DNA of 64,000 nt, from contig NZ_JALHLG010000005.1 in NCBI RefSeq assembly GCF_022832375.1, forward strand, positions 591,965-655,964. Reading direction: 5' to 3'. Below are positions 26,376 to 35,411 of this stretch, in pieces (the stretch's first letter is position 1; each line of letters begins with the position of its first letter). This DNA comes from Novosphingobium beihaiense. Lineage in GTDB: Bacteria; Pseudomonadota; Alphaproteobacteria; Sphingomonadales; Sphingomonadaceae. The position numbers and the translations under genes are program-made. The notes under the pieces were generated by a model. The model had not been told where the DNA came from and made no database searches. It was given only the letters and a program-made list of their open reading frames with translations.

Positions 26376-27332
26376 ATGTTTGCGAAGCGGATGCTAGGCA
26401 AAGGCGGCCCGCAGGTCTCTGCGATCGGTCTGGGCTGCATGGGCATGTCGGAATTCTATGGCCAGATCGATCGTGGCGCAGCGATCGGCACAATCCACGC
26501 AGCGCTCGAAGCGGGCATCACGCTTTTCGATACCGGTGATTTTTATGGCATGGGCGACAATGAAATGCTGCTGGCCGAAGCGCTGGACGGAAAGCGGGAA
26601 CAGGCCTTCATTCAGCTCAAATTCGGCGCGCAAAGGGGGCCGGATGGTACGTTTATCGGTGTCGATGCGCGTCCTCACTCGGTCAAGACGGCTCTGGCCT
26701 ACTCTCTGCGGCGCCTGAAAACCGATTATGTCGATCTCTATCAGACGGGGCTGGATCCCCAAGTGCCGGTCGAAGAAACAATCGGGGCGATTGGCGATAT
26801 GGTCCAGCAGGGCTATGTGCGCCACGTCGGTATCACCAATGTCGACGCGGTTACGATCCGCCGGGCGCACAAGGCCCATCCGATCACCGCGCTCCAGTTT
26901 GAATACAGCTTGATGTCCCGCGATATGGAGCATGGGATACTCCCGGTTTGCCGTGAGTTGGGCATCGGGGTCACGGCCTATGGCGTTTTGGGCAGAGGCT
27001 TGCTTACTGGCAGCAAGGGAAGCGGGGACGGCGATTTTCGCAACATTCTGTTCCCGCGTTTTCAGGGTGAAAACCTCGCGCAAAATGAACGCCTGGCGGC
27101 GGCGCTGGCCAAGGCCGCGGATAAACAAGGGATCACTGCGGCGCAGGCAGCCATTGCCTGGGTGGCAAGTCAGGGACCGGACATCATTCCGCTTATCGGT
27201 GCGCGCACTGTTGAACGGTTGAACGAAGGGCTCGCCGCGCCGTTGCAGCTACCGAAAGCCGTCCTGGCCGAAATCGAAACGGCCGTCCCGCCGGAAGCGG
27301 TCGGCGGGGGGCGCTTTATGGTCCCGCACTGA
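26376..27332 (+). CDS. aldo/keto reductase
   Basis: This NADPH-dependent (alpha/beta)8-barrel oxidoreductase has 318 residues. Family features are the N-terminal VSAIGLGCMGMSEFYG, the catalytic Asp and Tyr in LFDTGDFYGMGDNE, the Lys in IQLKFGAQRG, and the C-terminal cofactor segment IIPLIGARTVERLNE. The usual catalytic His after DYxDLY is not present; the sequence there is DYVDLYQTGLDP. Such His-less relatives exist, but activity is less certain. The start ATG at 26376 has AGGAGC upstream. It is probably regulated by the divergent AraC protein. Confidence 0.88.
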   Translation: MFAKRMLGKGGPQVSAIGLGCMGMSEFYGQIDRGAAIGTIHAALEAGITLFDTGDFYGMGDNEMLLAEALDGKREQAFIQLKFGAQRGPDGTFIGVDARPHSVKTALAYSLRRLKTDYVDLYQTGLDPQVPVEETIGAIGDMVQQGYVRHVGITNVDAVTIRRAHKAHPITALQFEYSLMSRDMEHGILPVCRELGIGVTAYGVLGRGLLTGSKGSGDGDFRNILFPRFQGENLAQNERLAAALAKAADKQGITAAQAAIAWVASQGPDIIPLIGARTVERLNEGLAAPLQLPKAVLAEIETAVPPEAVGGGRFMVPH

Positions 27333-27431
27333 CACAGGGGCGAAGCCGACGTCTCGGTACAGCGCCCTAGGCGTCGTCCCCCTTCCCGATTGAAATTCCC
27401 GCGCGACCCGCTATTTCCGCGCCATCCCATC

Positions 27432-30400
27432 ATGCCTGACATTCAACGCATTCTCTCGGCCACGACGCCGCTGACGCTGGCCTCGGTGACGCGCGGGAGC
27501 CAGCCGCTGGTCATGGCCGACCTCGCCCGCGCCGCGGCTACCCATGCCAAAGGCGCGCGCGCCGTGTTCATTGCCGACAATGAAGCGGCGATGAGTGCCG
27601 TCGCCGAAGCCGCGCGGTTCTTTGCGCCCGAGCTGGACGTGGTCGAATTTCCGGCGTGGGACTGTCTGCCCTATGACCGCGCCAGCCCGGCTCTTTCGGT
27701 CAGTTCGCGCAGGCTGGCCGCGCTGCACCGGTTGCAGGCCAGGCGCAGCGGCCCGCAATTGCTGGTCACGACCACCAATGCCCTGTTGCAGCGCGTGCTC
27801 ACGCCGTTTCGCATCCGGGAATCGGTGCGGCTCATCAAGCCGGGCATGGAGATCGGCCACGAAAGCCTGATCGCGCTGCTGCGGCGGCAGGGCTATCAGC
27901 GCAGCGATACCGCCATCGATGCGGGCGAGTTCGCCGTGCGCGGGTCGATCTTCGATATCGTGCCGTCCGGCCTTGAAGGCGGGTTGCGGCTCGATTTCTT
28001 CGGGGACGAGCTGGAGACGCTGCGCCTGTTCGATACCGGCACCCAGCGCTCGACCGGCACGATCGATGAATTCCTGCTGCTGCCCGCCAGCGAATCGCTG
28101 CTCGACGAGGATACCGTCAAGCGCTTCCGCAGCCGCTACCGCGAGATGTTCGGGGCCAATGCCACCGGCGATCCGCTCTATCAGGCGGTCAGCGACGGGC
28201 GGCGGCTGGCGGGCATGGAGCACTGGCTGCCGCTGTTCGAGGACCGGCTGGTCACGCTGTTCGATCACTTGTCCGGTGACGATCTGATCGTCGCCGACAG
28301 TTCGGCCACGGGCGCAGTGGCGGAACGGATCGGCGACATTGCCGATTATCACAAGGCGCGGCTCGACACCTCGGGTCAGAAGGCGGGGAGCTATCGCCCG
28401 CTGGCGGTCGATGCGCTCTATCTGGGCGAAGAGGAACTGCGGCAGGCGCTCAGCGGCTTTCCCGTCCATGAAGCCGATCCTTTCGCCAAGCCGGAAAGCA
28501 GCAAGGTCATCGATTTCGGCTTTGGCAATGCCCGCGATTTCACGCCCGAGCGGGCGCGCGGCGACAATGCCTATGAGGCCGCCGCCAAGCACTTGCAGGC
28601 CGTGGGCAAGAGCGGACGCAAGGCGATCCTGGCCGCTTACTCCACCGGCAGCCGGGCGCGCCTCGTCTCGATTCTGGGCGAGGCACAGGCGCCAGAGCCG
28701 CGTCTGGCCGATACCTGGCAGGAAGCGCTGGGGCTCGCCGTGCAGGGCCGCTCGGCCGCACTGGTGCTGCCGCTGGAAACCGGCTTTTCGAACGATGCTG
28801 TGGAAGTCGTCACCGAGCAGGACATCCTGGGTGACCGGCTCGTGCGCCGCAAGAAGAAGCGTAAGGATTCCGACGCCTTCCTCGCCGAACTTTCGGCGCT
28901 GACGCCGGGCGATCTGATCGTCCACATGGATCACGGCATCGGCCGCTACGAAGGCTTGCAGTCGATCCCGGTGGGCCAGAGCCCGCACGACTGCGTGATG
29001 CTGACTTATGCGGGCGGCGACAAGCTCTATATCCCGGTCGAGAACCTCGACGTGCTCTCGCGCTACGGCAGCGAAAGCGAGGGCGTCGCGCTCGACAAGC
29101 TGGGCGGCGAAGGCTGGCAGAAACGCCGCGCCCGGCTGAAGGAGCGCATCCGCGAGATCGCGGGCGAGCTGATGAAAACCGCCGCCGAACGCGCTCTGCG
29201 CAAGGCGCCGGTGCTGCTGCCGGAAGGCTCGGCCTACGACCAGTTCGTGGACCGCTTCCCCTGGCAGGAAACCGACGATCAGGACCGCGCCATCGAGGAC
29301 GTGCTGGGCGACCTCTCCGAAGGCAAGCCAATGGACCGTCTCGTCTGCGGCGATGTCGGCTTCGGCAAGACCGAAGTGGCGCTGCGGGCGGCTTTCGTCG
29401 CCGCCATGGCCGGGCAGCAAGTGGCGGTGGTGGCGCCGACCACCCTGCTCGCGCGCCAGCACTATGCGGGCTTTGCCGAGCGCTTCAATGGCTTCCCGCT
29501 CAACGTCGGCCGCCTCTCGCGCCTCGTGCCCGAGAAGGAAGCGCGCACCACCCGCGAGGGGCTGGCGAGCGGCACTGTCGATATCGTCTGCGGCACCCAT
29601 GCGATCCTGTCGAAAACGGTGCAGTTCAAGCGGCTTGGACTCGTCATCGTCGATGAGGAACAGCGCTTCGGCGTCACCCACAAGGAAAAGCTCAAGCAGC
29701 TTCGCACCGATGTTCACGTGCTGACGCTGACGGCAACGCCGATCCCGCGCACCCTGCAGATGGCGATGAGCGGCCTGCGCGAACTCTCTACCATCCAGAC
29801 CCCGCCGGTCGACCGCCTCGCGGTGCGGACCTATGTGATGGAATGGGACGAGATGGTGATGCGCGAGGCGCTGCTGCGCGAACACCATCGCGGCGGCCAG
29901 AGCTTCATCGTCGTGCCGCGCATTGCCGACATGCCCGAGATCGAGGACTGGCTGCACAAGCACGTCCCCGAAGTGAAGTTCATCACCGCGCACGGGCAGA
30001 TGAGCGCCGGCGAAGTGGAAGAGCGCATGAGCGCGTTCTACGAGGGCAAGTACGAAGTGCTGCTCTCCACCACCATCGTCGAAAGCGGCATCGACATTCC
30101 GCGCGCCAATACGATCATCATCCACCGCGCCGACCGTTTCGGCCTCGCCCAGCTCTATCAGCTGCGCGGGCGCGTGGGCCGCTCGAAGCTGCGCGCCTAT
30201 GCCTATCTGACCACGCCCGCCAATCAGCAGCTTTCCGAAGTCGCCGAGAAGCGCCTCAAAGTGCTGGGCGATCTCGACAGTCTGGGCGCGGGCTTCCAGC
30301 TTGCCAGCCACGACCTCGACATTCGCGGCGCGGGCAATCTGCTGGGCGACGAACAGTCCGGTCATATCCGCGAAGTGGGCTTCGAACTCTACCAGTCGAT

Positions 30401-30920
30401 GCTCGAAGACGCGATCATGGAAGCGCGCGCGGGCGGCGCCGGGCTGGAGAAGGACACCTCGGGCCTCTCCCCGCAGATCACTGTCGATGCGCCGATCATG
30501 ATCCCGGACGATTACGTGCCCGATCTGGCGGTGCGCATGGCGCTTTACCGCCGCCTCAACGATGCAGACAACCAGCAGGAGATCGAGGCGCTTTCGGCCG
30601 AGATGATCGACCGCTTCGGCGATCTGCCCGCCGCCACGGCCAACCTGATCCAGCTCATCCAGATCAAGCGGCAGGCGATCGCGGCGCATATCGCCAAAGT
30701 CGACGTGGGCCCGCGCGGCACGCTGGTAAGCTTCCACAACGACAGCTTCCCCAACCCGATGGGCCTGATCGCCTATGCCGAACGCCTGAAAGGCACGGTA
30801 AAGCTGCGGCCGGACAACAAGCTGGTGCTGGCAAGGGCCTGGGGCGATCCCAAGAGCCGCCTCAACGGGCTGTTCCAGCTTACCAAGGGGCTGGCCGCCG
30901 TCGCGCGCAAGGCCGGGTGA
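27432..30920 (+). CDS. mfd: transcription-repair coupling factor Mfd
   Basis: Mfd removes stalled RNA polymerase from damaged DNA and recruits UvrA. The 1162-residue protein shows the full architecture. A UvrB-like N-terminal part is followed by the CarD-like RNAP-interaction domain ([20 protein letters not shown], near residue 490). The helicase domain has [18 protein letters not shown] (Walker A), [14 protein letters not shown] (motif II), [16 protein letters not shown] (motif III) and [17 protein letters not shown] (motif VI), and a TRCF C-terminal domain follows. The start ATG at 27432 gives the family N-terminus. It is complete. Confidence 0.96.
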   Translation: MPDIQRILSATTPLTLASVTRGSQPLVMADLARAAATHAKGARAVFIADNEAAMSAVAEAARFFAPELDVVEFPAWDCLPYDRASPALSVSSRRLAALHRLQARRSGPQLLVTTTNALLQRVLTPFRIRESVRLIKPGMEIGHESLIALLRRQGYQRSDTAIDAGEFAVRGSIFDIVPSGLEGGLRLDFFGDELETLRLFDTGTQRSTGTIDEFLLLPASESLLDEDTVKRFRSRYREMFGANATGDPLYQAVSDGRRLAGMEHWLPLFEDRLVTLFDHLSGDDLIVADSSATGAVAERIGDIADYHKARLDTSGQKAGSYRPLAVDALYLGEEELRQALSGFPVHEADPFAKPESSKVIDFGFGNARDFTPERARGDNAYEAAAKHLQAVGKSGRKAILAAYSTGSRARLVSILGEAQAPEPRLADTWQEALGLAVQGRSAALVLPLETGFSNDAVEVVTEQDILGDRLVRRKKKRKDSDAFLAELSALTPGDLIVHMDHGIGRYEGLQSIPVGQSPHDCVMLTYAGGDKLYIPVENLDVLSRYGSESEGVALDKLGGEGWQKRRARLKERIREIAGELMKTAAERALRKAPVLLPEGSAYDQFVDRFPWQETDDQDRAIEDVLGDLSEGKPMDRLVCGDVGFGKTEVALRAAFVAAMAGQQVAVVAPTTLLARQHYAGFAERFNGFPLNVGRLSRLVPEKEARTTREGLASGTVDIVCGTHAILSKTVQFKRLGLVIVDEEQRFGVTHKEKLKQLRTDVHVLTLTATPIPRTLQMAMSGLRELSTIQTPPVDRLAVRTYVMEWDEMVMREALLREHHRGGQSFIVVPRIADMPEIEDWLHKHVPEVKFITAHGQMSAGEVEERMSAFYEGKYEVLLSTTIVESGIDIPRANTIIIHRADRFGLAQLYQLRGRVGRSKLRAYAYLTTPANQQLSEVAEKRLKVLGDLDSLGAGFQLASHDLDIRGAGNLLGDEQSGHIREVGFELYQSMLEDAIMEARAGGAGLEKDTSGLSPQITVDAPIMIPDDYVPDLAVRMALYRRLNDADNQQEIEALSAEMIDRFGDLPAATANLIQLIQIKRQAIAAHIAKVDVGPRGTLVSFHNDSFPNPMGLIAYAERLKGTVKLRPDNKLVLARAWGDPKSRLNGLFQLTKGLAAVARKAG

Positions 30921-30923
30921 AGC

Positions 30924-32252
30924 CTAGCTGGCCGAGCGCGCCAGCTTTTCGAACATGGCCGCGCTCATCGGCTGCGCGCGCAGGAAGCCCTGGAAATACA
31001 TGCAGCCTTCGCGTGCCACCACTTCGCGCTGCGCTTCCTCCTCGATCCCTTCGGCAATCACCTTGAGATCGAGCGCATCGGCCATGGCCACGATAGCCCG
31101 CAGCACCGCGACATCGCGCTTGTCGCTCGTGATCCCCTCGATCATCGAACGGTCGAGCTTCAGATAATGCATGGGCAGGACTTTGAGGTAGCGGAAGTTG
31201 CAGAATCCGGCGCCGAAGTCATCCAGCGCGATGCGGATGCCCTGAGCCGAAAACTCCGCCATCATTTCCGCTGCTTGCGTCACGTCGCTGATCAGGGCCT
31301 GTTCGGTCACTTCCAACGTCAGGCGGCGCGGCGGAAATCCGCTTTCACGCACCAGATCGAGCATCTGGTGGACATAGCTGCCGGAGGCGAGATCGGCGGG
31401 CGTGACATTGATCGACAGGCGCAAATCGCCCTCCCAGTCCCGCGCCGTCCACAGCGCCTTGCGCGCGATGTGATGCGATAGCTGCGCGACGTGATCGGCC
31501 CGCTCGGCAATCGTGAACAGCGCGCCCGCGCCGATCCGGCCCAACTCGGGATGGTTCCAGCGTGCCAGCGCCTCTGCTCCGGTCAGACTATCGTCGGCGA
31601 GGCTGAACTGGGGCTGGAACAGGATCTCGATCTGGTCGCCGTCGATCGCCTCCAGCAAGTCCGCTTCAAGCTGCGCGCTGGACCGGCCCGGAGGGGTCAG
31701 TTCGCCATCGGCCCAGGCAAGCCGCCCGCCCTGCTGCTCGCTCACATGCTGCAAGGTCGTGCCGAGCCGGTCGAGCATCGATTCGACGCTCTCCTCACCC
31801 AGAGCGCGAAGTAGCGCAATGCGCGGAGACAGGCGCAGGATGCCGGTGGGAACGGCAATCGGCCGCGCGATCAGATCAGCAAGCTGGTCGGCCACCAGTT
31901 GCCACCGCTCGCGGCTGCAGGCTTCGTTGGCGGCCAGCACGAAACTGCCGCCGCCGATGCGGGCCAACTGCCAGGGGCCGTCCAGTTCCTCGGAGGCGAA
32001 GTGCTGAATACGGTTCGCCACTTCCTCCAGCGCGCCATCCCCGGCCGCCTCGCCATAAGTGATATTGATGGTTTCCAGCCGCCGCAGCCCCAGCAGCATG
32101 GCGTGAACATGCGCATAGCGCGGCGCAATCGCCGGATCGGCGCGCCAGGCGGCAATGCGGTCATGCACAGCCGCAATGCCGGGAATTCCCGTCAAGCGGT
32201 CCTCGATCTTGCGGGAATAATCCGAAACGTGATCTTGCTGTGGTGCGCCCAT
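30924..32252 (-). CDS. EAL-domain cyclic-di-GMP phosphodiesterase with degenerate GGDEF
   Basis: The protein hydrolyses the second messenger c-di-GMP. The 442 residues contain an N-terminal GGDEF-fold domain (about 40-165) whose signature reads RIGGGSF (98-104), so it cannot make c-di-GMP and is probably regulatory. A C-terminal EAL domain (about 198-435) keeps its metal and catalytic residues: EAL at 227-229, the Asn in NVTPAD, the Glu in LEVTEQ, DDFGAG, the Lys in LKLDRS and EGIEEEAQ. No membrane segment is seen, so it should be cytoplasmic. It is convergent with mfd and divergent from nadK. Confidence 0.92.
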   Translation of the reverse strand: MGAPQQDHVSDYSRKIEDRLTGIPGIAAVHDRIAAWRADPAIAPRYAHVHAMLLGLRRLETINITYGEAAGDGALEEVANRIQHFASEELDGPWQLARIGGGSFVLAANEACSRERWQLVADQLADLIARPIAVPTGILRLSPRIALLRALGEESVESMLDRLGTTLQHVSEQQGGRLAWADGELTPPGRSSAQLEADLLEAIDGDQIEILFQPQFSLADDSLTGAEALARWNHPELGRIGAGALFTIAERADHVAQLSHHIARKALWTARDWEGDLRLSINVTPADLASGSYVHQMLDLVRESGFPPRRLTLEVTEQALISDVTQAAEMMAEFSAQGIRIALDDFGAGFCNFRYLKVLPMHYLKLDRSMIEGITSDKRDVAVLRAIVAMADALDLKVIAEGIEEEAQREVVAREGCMYFQGFLRAQPMSAAMFEKLARSAS

Positions 32253-32338
32253 CCCCGGTCTCTAGCCCAAAGCCCTTGCCAAACGGTTCAAAATTTTACA
32301 GCCCACCCATATTGGGACGGCAGTGGCCAGGGAATGTG

Positions 32339-33118
32339 ATGAGCGACGATCCGAAACTGGCACTGATCGTGTCCGACAGCGCAAAGGCACAGGCCGGTGC
32401 CGTGGCGTTGCGGGACGCCCACTCATGGGTTTCGCCAGCCGATGCCGATGTGCTGGTCGTGCTCGGAGGCGATGGCTTTCTGCTCCATGTGCTGCATGAA
32501 ATGCTGGACTGGGATTTCGTCAAGCCCGTTTATGGGATGAACCTGGGCACAGTCGGCTTTCTGATGAACGGCCAGCACAATCACGTGCCGATCACCAGGC
32601 GGATCGCCGAAGCCAACCGCGTGCCGGTCCGCCCGCTGTGCATGTATGCCAAGACGCAGGACGGGCGGGAATTCAGCTACTACGCTATCAACGAAGTCTC
32701 GCTGCTGCGCGAAACCCGCCAGACCGCCAAGCTGGAAGTGCGCATCAACGGCCGCGTGCGCATGGAGGAGCTGGCCGGCGACGGCATTCTCGTTGCCACC
32801 CCGGTGGGCTCCACCGCCTACAACCTGTCTGCCAACGGCCCGATCCTGCCGCTGGGCAGCCGTATGCTCGCGCTAACCCCGCTCAGCCCGTTCCGTCCCC
32901 GCCGCTGGAAAGGCGCGATCCTGCCCGAAAGCGCCGAAGTCGAGTTCCGCATTCACGAGCCCGGCAAGCGCCCTGTCGCCGCCGTCGCCGACCAGAAGGA
33001 AGTGCGCGACGTTTCCACCGTGCGCATTACCGCCACGGCGGAAAAGGAACTGACCTTGCTGTTCGACCCCGGCTATACTCTGGAAGAGCGCATTTTCGCC
33101 GAGCAGTTCCAGGTCTGA
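32339..33118 (+). CDS. nadK: NAD kinase
   Basis: The enzyme phosphorylates NAD to NADP. The 259-residue protein has the diacylglycerol-kinase-like motif VLGGDGFLLHVLHE (about 41-54), GMNLGTVGFLMN (the GxVGF segment) and ELAGDGILVATPVGSTAYNLSANGPILP (conserved NE/D catalytic and nucleotide-binding part, about 143-170). The start ATG at 32339 has AGGGA upstream. Longer frames extend into the divergent EAL gene. It is short but within the range of alphaproteobacterial NadK. Confidence 0.94.
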   Translation: MSDDPKLALIVSDSAKAQAGAVALRDAHSWVSPADADVLVVLGGDGFLLHVLHEMLDWDFVKPVYGMNLGTVGFLMNGQHNHVPITRRIAEANRVPVRPLCMYAKTQDGREFSYYAINEVSLLRETRQTAKLEVRINGRVRMEELAGDGILVATPVGSTAYNLSANGPILPLGSRMLALTPLSPFRPRRWKGAILPESAEVEFRIHEPGKRPVAAVADQKEVRDVSTVRITATAEKELTLLFDPGYTLEERIFAEQFQV

Positions 33119-33160
33119 GCCGGTGGGAAAAATTTCGATGAAATTTCCGCATCGACGGGG

Positions 33161-33189
33161 TTGCCAAGCCCTCAAGGGCCGCTTATAGG
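33161..33189 (+). promoter_or_regulatory. promoter of tRNA-Asn
   Basis: TTGCCA, a 17-base spacer and TATAGG lie 38 bases before the tRNA. This is the same box pair and spacer length as the tRNA-Pro promoter at 11421. Confidence 0.65.
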
Positions 33190-33227
33190 CGCACCCCTGC
33201 CCCGCGGTGGAGACATTGCAGGGCTGC

Positions 33228-33302
33228 TCCCCGATAGCTCAGCGGTAGAGCATTCGACTGTTAATCGAATGGCCGTAGGTTCGAATCCTACTCGGGGAGC
33301 CA
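33228..33302 (+). tRNA. tRNA-Asn(GTT)
   Basis: The 75-nt cloverleaf has encoded CCA: acceptor TCCCCGA pairs with TCGGGGA, D-arm TAGCTCAGCGGTAGA, anticodon loop CTGTTAA with GTT, T-loop GGTTCGAATCC. Confidence 0.96.
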
Positions 33303-33506
33303 CTTTCCTTCTAAGTGATTGAAATAGCTAGGAAAATGGCTCGCGAAAAGCTTGAGCCTTCCAAAGCACCTATCATCCCCAATGTGACTGATTGCGACGA
33401 TATGCTTATCGTTGTGGACAACTAATGGTTCTCATGCAGAAATTTTATTGCGCAGGCAGCATCTTTTTGTCAGCATATCGCATAATAATTACGCGGAGAA
33501 GGCATT

Positions 33507-33704
33507 ATGGAAACCGAAAATTTCAAGGCTGGCGAAACCGTGGTTCACAAGAGCGGTGGTGAGAACATGGTGATCACCGAGATTGAGGGGCAAGAGGCTA
33601 TTTGCTCAGTCTTGATCAATCATGAATCTGTCAAAACGAAATTCCTTCTTTGTGAACTTCGGCGCCCTGACACCCCATTCGTGGGTATATGGTCGTTCGG
33701 TTGA
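33507..33704 (+). CDS. DUF2158-like small protein
   Basis: This 65-residue protein begins METENFKAGETVVHKSGGENMVITEIEG and contains a Cys followed by a beta-rich half ending in a short hydrophobic tail. The pattern GE/DxVxxKSGGxxMxV with a downstream C resembles the DUF2158 (YodC-like) family of small SH3-like proteins of unknown role. A GGAGAAGG ribosome site lies seven bases before the ATG. It is the only credible gene inside the tRNA-Asn mini-element. Its base composition is AT-richer than the core genes, consistent with transfer. Confidence 0.7.
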   Translation: METENFKAGETVVHKSGGENMVITEIEGQEAICSVLINHESVKTKFLLCELRRPDTPFVGIWSFG

Positions 33705-33796
33705 TGACAATATCAGGGACGGCAGAATTCAAATATCTATCTAATTTACGTACTTATTGATGCGCCGTAAAACAGCCTGAAACTGCCAAATGACGG

Positions 33797-33819
33797 CTAC
33801 TCGGGGATCCACTTTCCTT
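33797..33819 (+). repeat. right copy of the tRNA-Asn 3'-end repeat
   Basis: This is a 23-bp near-copy of 33288-33310 with one G-to-T change. It lacks the rest of the tRNA. Confidence 0.75.
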
Positions 33820-33967
33820 TCCAGAGACGTTCACGAACGTCCGGAAAATCCCCATAGCAACCGCATACTTGCCACGCACCTCCCCGGTTTGCTTTTCGTC
33901 CAGTTTTTCCGCGATAGTAAACCTGACGTGGGCGGAACGGATTGAGTTCTGGCTGCCAGCAAAACGT
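33797..33967 (-). pseudogene. remnant coding fragment ending in the tRNA-like repeat
   Basis: A minus-strand frame of 56 codons without a start codon reads FCWQPELNPFRPRQVYY, then RGKTGRKANRGGAWQVCG and ends RLWKGKWIPE before a TAG located inside the 23-bp repeat. It is preceded by an in-frame TGA. The composition looks coding, so it may be the tail of a decayed gene, but I cannot name it. The region 33820-34016 otherwise holds nothing I can support. Confidence 0.35.
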
Positions 33968-34016
33968 TCAAAGCTCGATGGACAAGCTGGCGCAAGCCCA
34001 CATGCAGCCACCGCGC

Positions 34017-35381
34017 TCAAGTATCGAACTCAAGGTGGAGGTGCTGCGGGAACGGGGTTCCTGCGGTATCGATCTGTCCGCGTGACCCGGGCGCGCGGCG
34101 CAGGTTGGGCTGGGCCAGCAGCGGTTTAAGCATGGCGGGCAGTACGGCGTGGTTGATGTACGCGCCGAAGCAACTGTGCAGGCCATAGCCCCACAGCATG
34201 TAGACCTCCCAGGGCCGGTCGGTACGGAAGCTGGCAGCATCCGGAATTTCCAGCGGATCGAACATCGCCGAGAGATTGGCGGCGAGCACCATCGTGTCCT
34301 TGCGGATGCGGCGGCGGCGGAACTGGCCGCCCGCGATTACCGTATCGCACATCGCGCGCCGGTAGATCACCGGATTGAGCGGACGGAAGCGCAGTGCCTC
34401 GAAGACATGGGCCGCAAGCGCGGCGTCGTCCCCCATGCGTGCGGCCTCGCAGGCCCCGGCGAAGGCTTCCGGCCGGCCTAGCAGTTCATCGAGAGCGAGA
34501 TTCGCGGCTGCCGATAGCGTCGGCAATTCGCCGATCAACAGGCCGATCAGGTTGTTGCGGATGCCAAGGTCGCTCATCCCCGGCAAACCCGCATCTCCCA
34601 TAGCGATGCAGCGGCCGAGGATGTCATCCTTCGCGCCCTCGCCCGCCCGGCGGCTGGCGATGTGGCCGTCCAGCCATGCCCGGAATTCCGCTGCAGCAGC
34701 CGTTGCTTTCGCATCGAGTTCTGGATCGGCCTTGAGATCGATGAACAGGTACCAGAACAGCAGCGTCGTCCATTCGACGATCGCGGCCTGTGAAGGCCCC
34801 GGCGTACCGAAGTAGTGATCGAGCAGATGCGCCGCGACCGGCTGGGTAAGCGCCTGAGGCACATCGATCGCCCCCGGCACGGCCCCCACGATCTCGCCCG
34901 CGGCCTGTGCAACGCAGGGGACGACGATTGAAGGAACGTCGTCACGCCGTACCGCCAGACGCATGTTGGAGACATCCTGCGTGTAGCGCGGCGTATCCTG
35001 CATGCCGAGGAAGAAGTTCTCTCCCCCGGTGATCATCTCCATGCGCGGCGCGTAAACGACGCCGAAATCGGCATCGCGGGAGAGAATGTCCGCAACATCT
35101 GCCCTGCGCGTGGCAATGGCCGTAACGCCGTTGCTGGGATAGGCGGCGATGATGCGCCGTTTCAGAACCAGGTTGGGCTGGAACAGCCGCAGCACCGCAA
35201 AGACGCGGCGTTGCGAGGCAGGTTCCGTCAAGGCGGCGCCAAGTCTGCCCGCGAGCGTGCCGCCTTTGCCGAACAGCGCGCCAAGACCGGTTCCAACGAG
35301 TGCGAACAGCGCGCCCACGCCTTGAAGAACCAATAGCAACCGGCGCCACAGAACGGTCGGCAGGTTCAGCAGCCATTGCAT
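34017..35381 (-). CDS. cytochrome P450
   Basis: This heme-thiolate oxygenase has 454 residues. The heme-ligand loop is WGYGLHSCFGAYINHAVLPAML with Cys404, the ExxR pair of the K helix is Glu328/Arg331 in EALRFRP, and the I-helix region is NNLIGLLIGELPTLSAAAN, where the usual acid-Thr pair appears as GELPT. An N-terminal hydrophobic stretch (about 4-40) may associate it with the membrane. It is the last of four genes on the minus strand, 30 bases after the DyP peroxidase, with AGGAGG before the ATG. No ferredoxin or reductase gene is near. With the peroxidase neighbour it may work as a peroxide-using or hydroperoxide-rearranging P450, which is inference. Confidence 0.88.
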   Translation of the reverse strand: MQWLLNLPTVLWRRLLLVLQGVGALFALVGTGLGALFGKGGTLAGRLGAALTEPASQRRVFAVLRLFQPNLVLKRRIIAAYPSNGVTAIATRRADVADILSRDADFGVVYAPRMEMITGGENFFLGMQDTPRYTQDVSNMRLAVRRDDVPSIVVPCVAQAAGEIVGAVPGAIDVPQALTQPVAAHLLDHYFGTPGPSQAAIVEWTTLLFWYLFIDLKADPELDAKATAAAAEFRAWLDGHIASRRAGEGAKDDILGRCIAMGDAGLPGMSDLGIRNNLIGLLIGELPTLSAAANLALDELLGRPEAFAGACEAARMGDDAALAAHVFEALRFRPLNPVIYRRAMCDTVIAGGQFRRRRIRKDTMVLAANLSAMFDPLEIPDAASFRTDRPWEVYMLWGYGLHSCFGAYINHAVLPAMLKPLLAQPNLRRAPGSRGQIDTAGTPFPQHLHLEFDT

Positions 35382-35411
35382 GGGGTGCCTCCTTTTCGAG
35401 CGGGTAGCAGG

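Larger units (their letters stand above)
33303..33819. mobile_element. mini-element at tRNA-Asn: AT-rich insert with DUF2158 gene
   Basis: The last bases of tRNA-Asn and the following 8 bases (33288-33310) reappear at 33797-33819 with one mismatch. They bracket about 0.5 kb of clearly AT-richer sequence that holds one small gene. This is what integration at a tRNA 3' end leaves behind. No integrase is present, so it is either a non-autonomous element or a deletion remnant. A 29-codon frame (33336-33425) also begins with ATG but has little support. Confidence 0.6.

Noticed and set aside
27411..30737. An 1108-codon minus-strand open frame
   Set aside because: It is the antisense shadow of mfd created by high GC codon use; it has no family similarity and no ribosome site.
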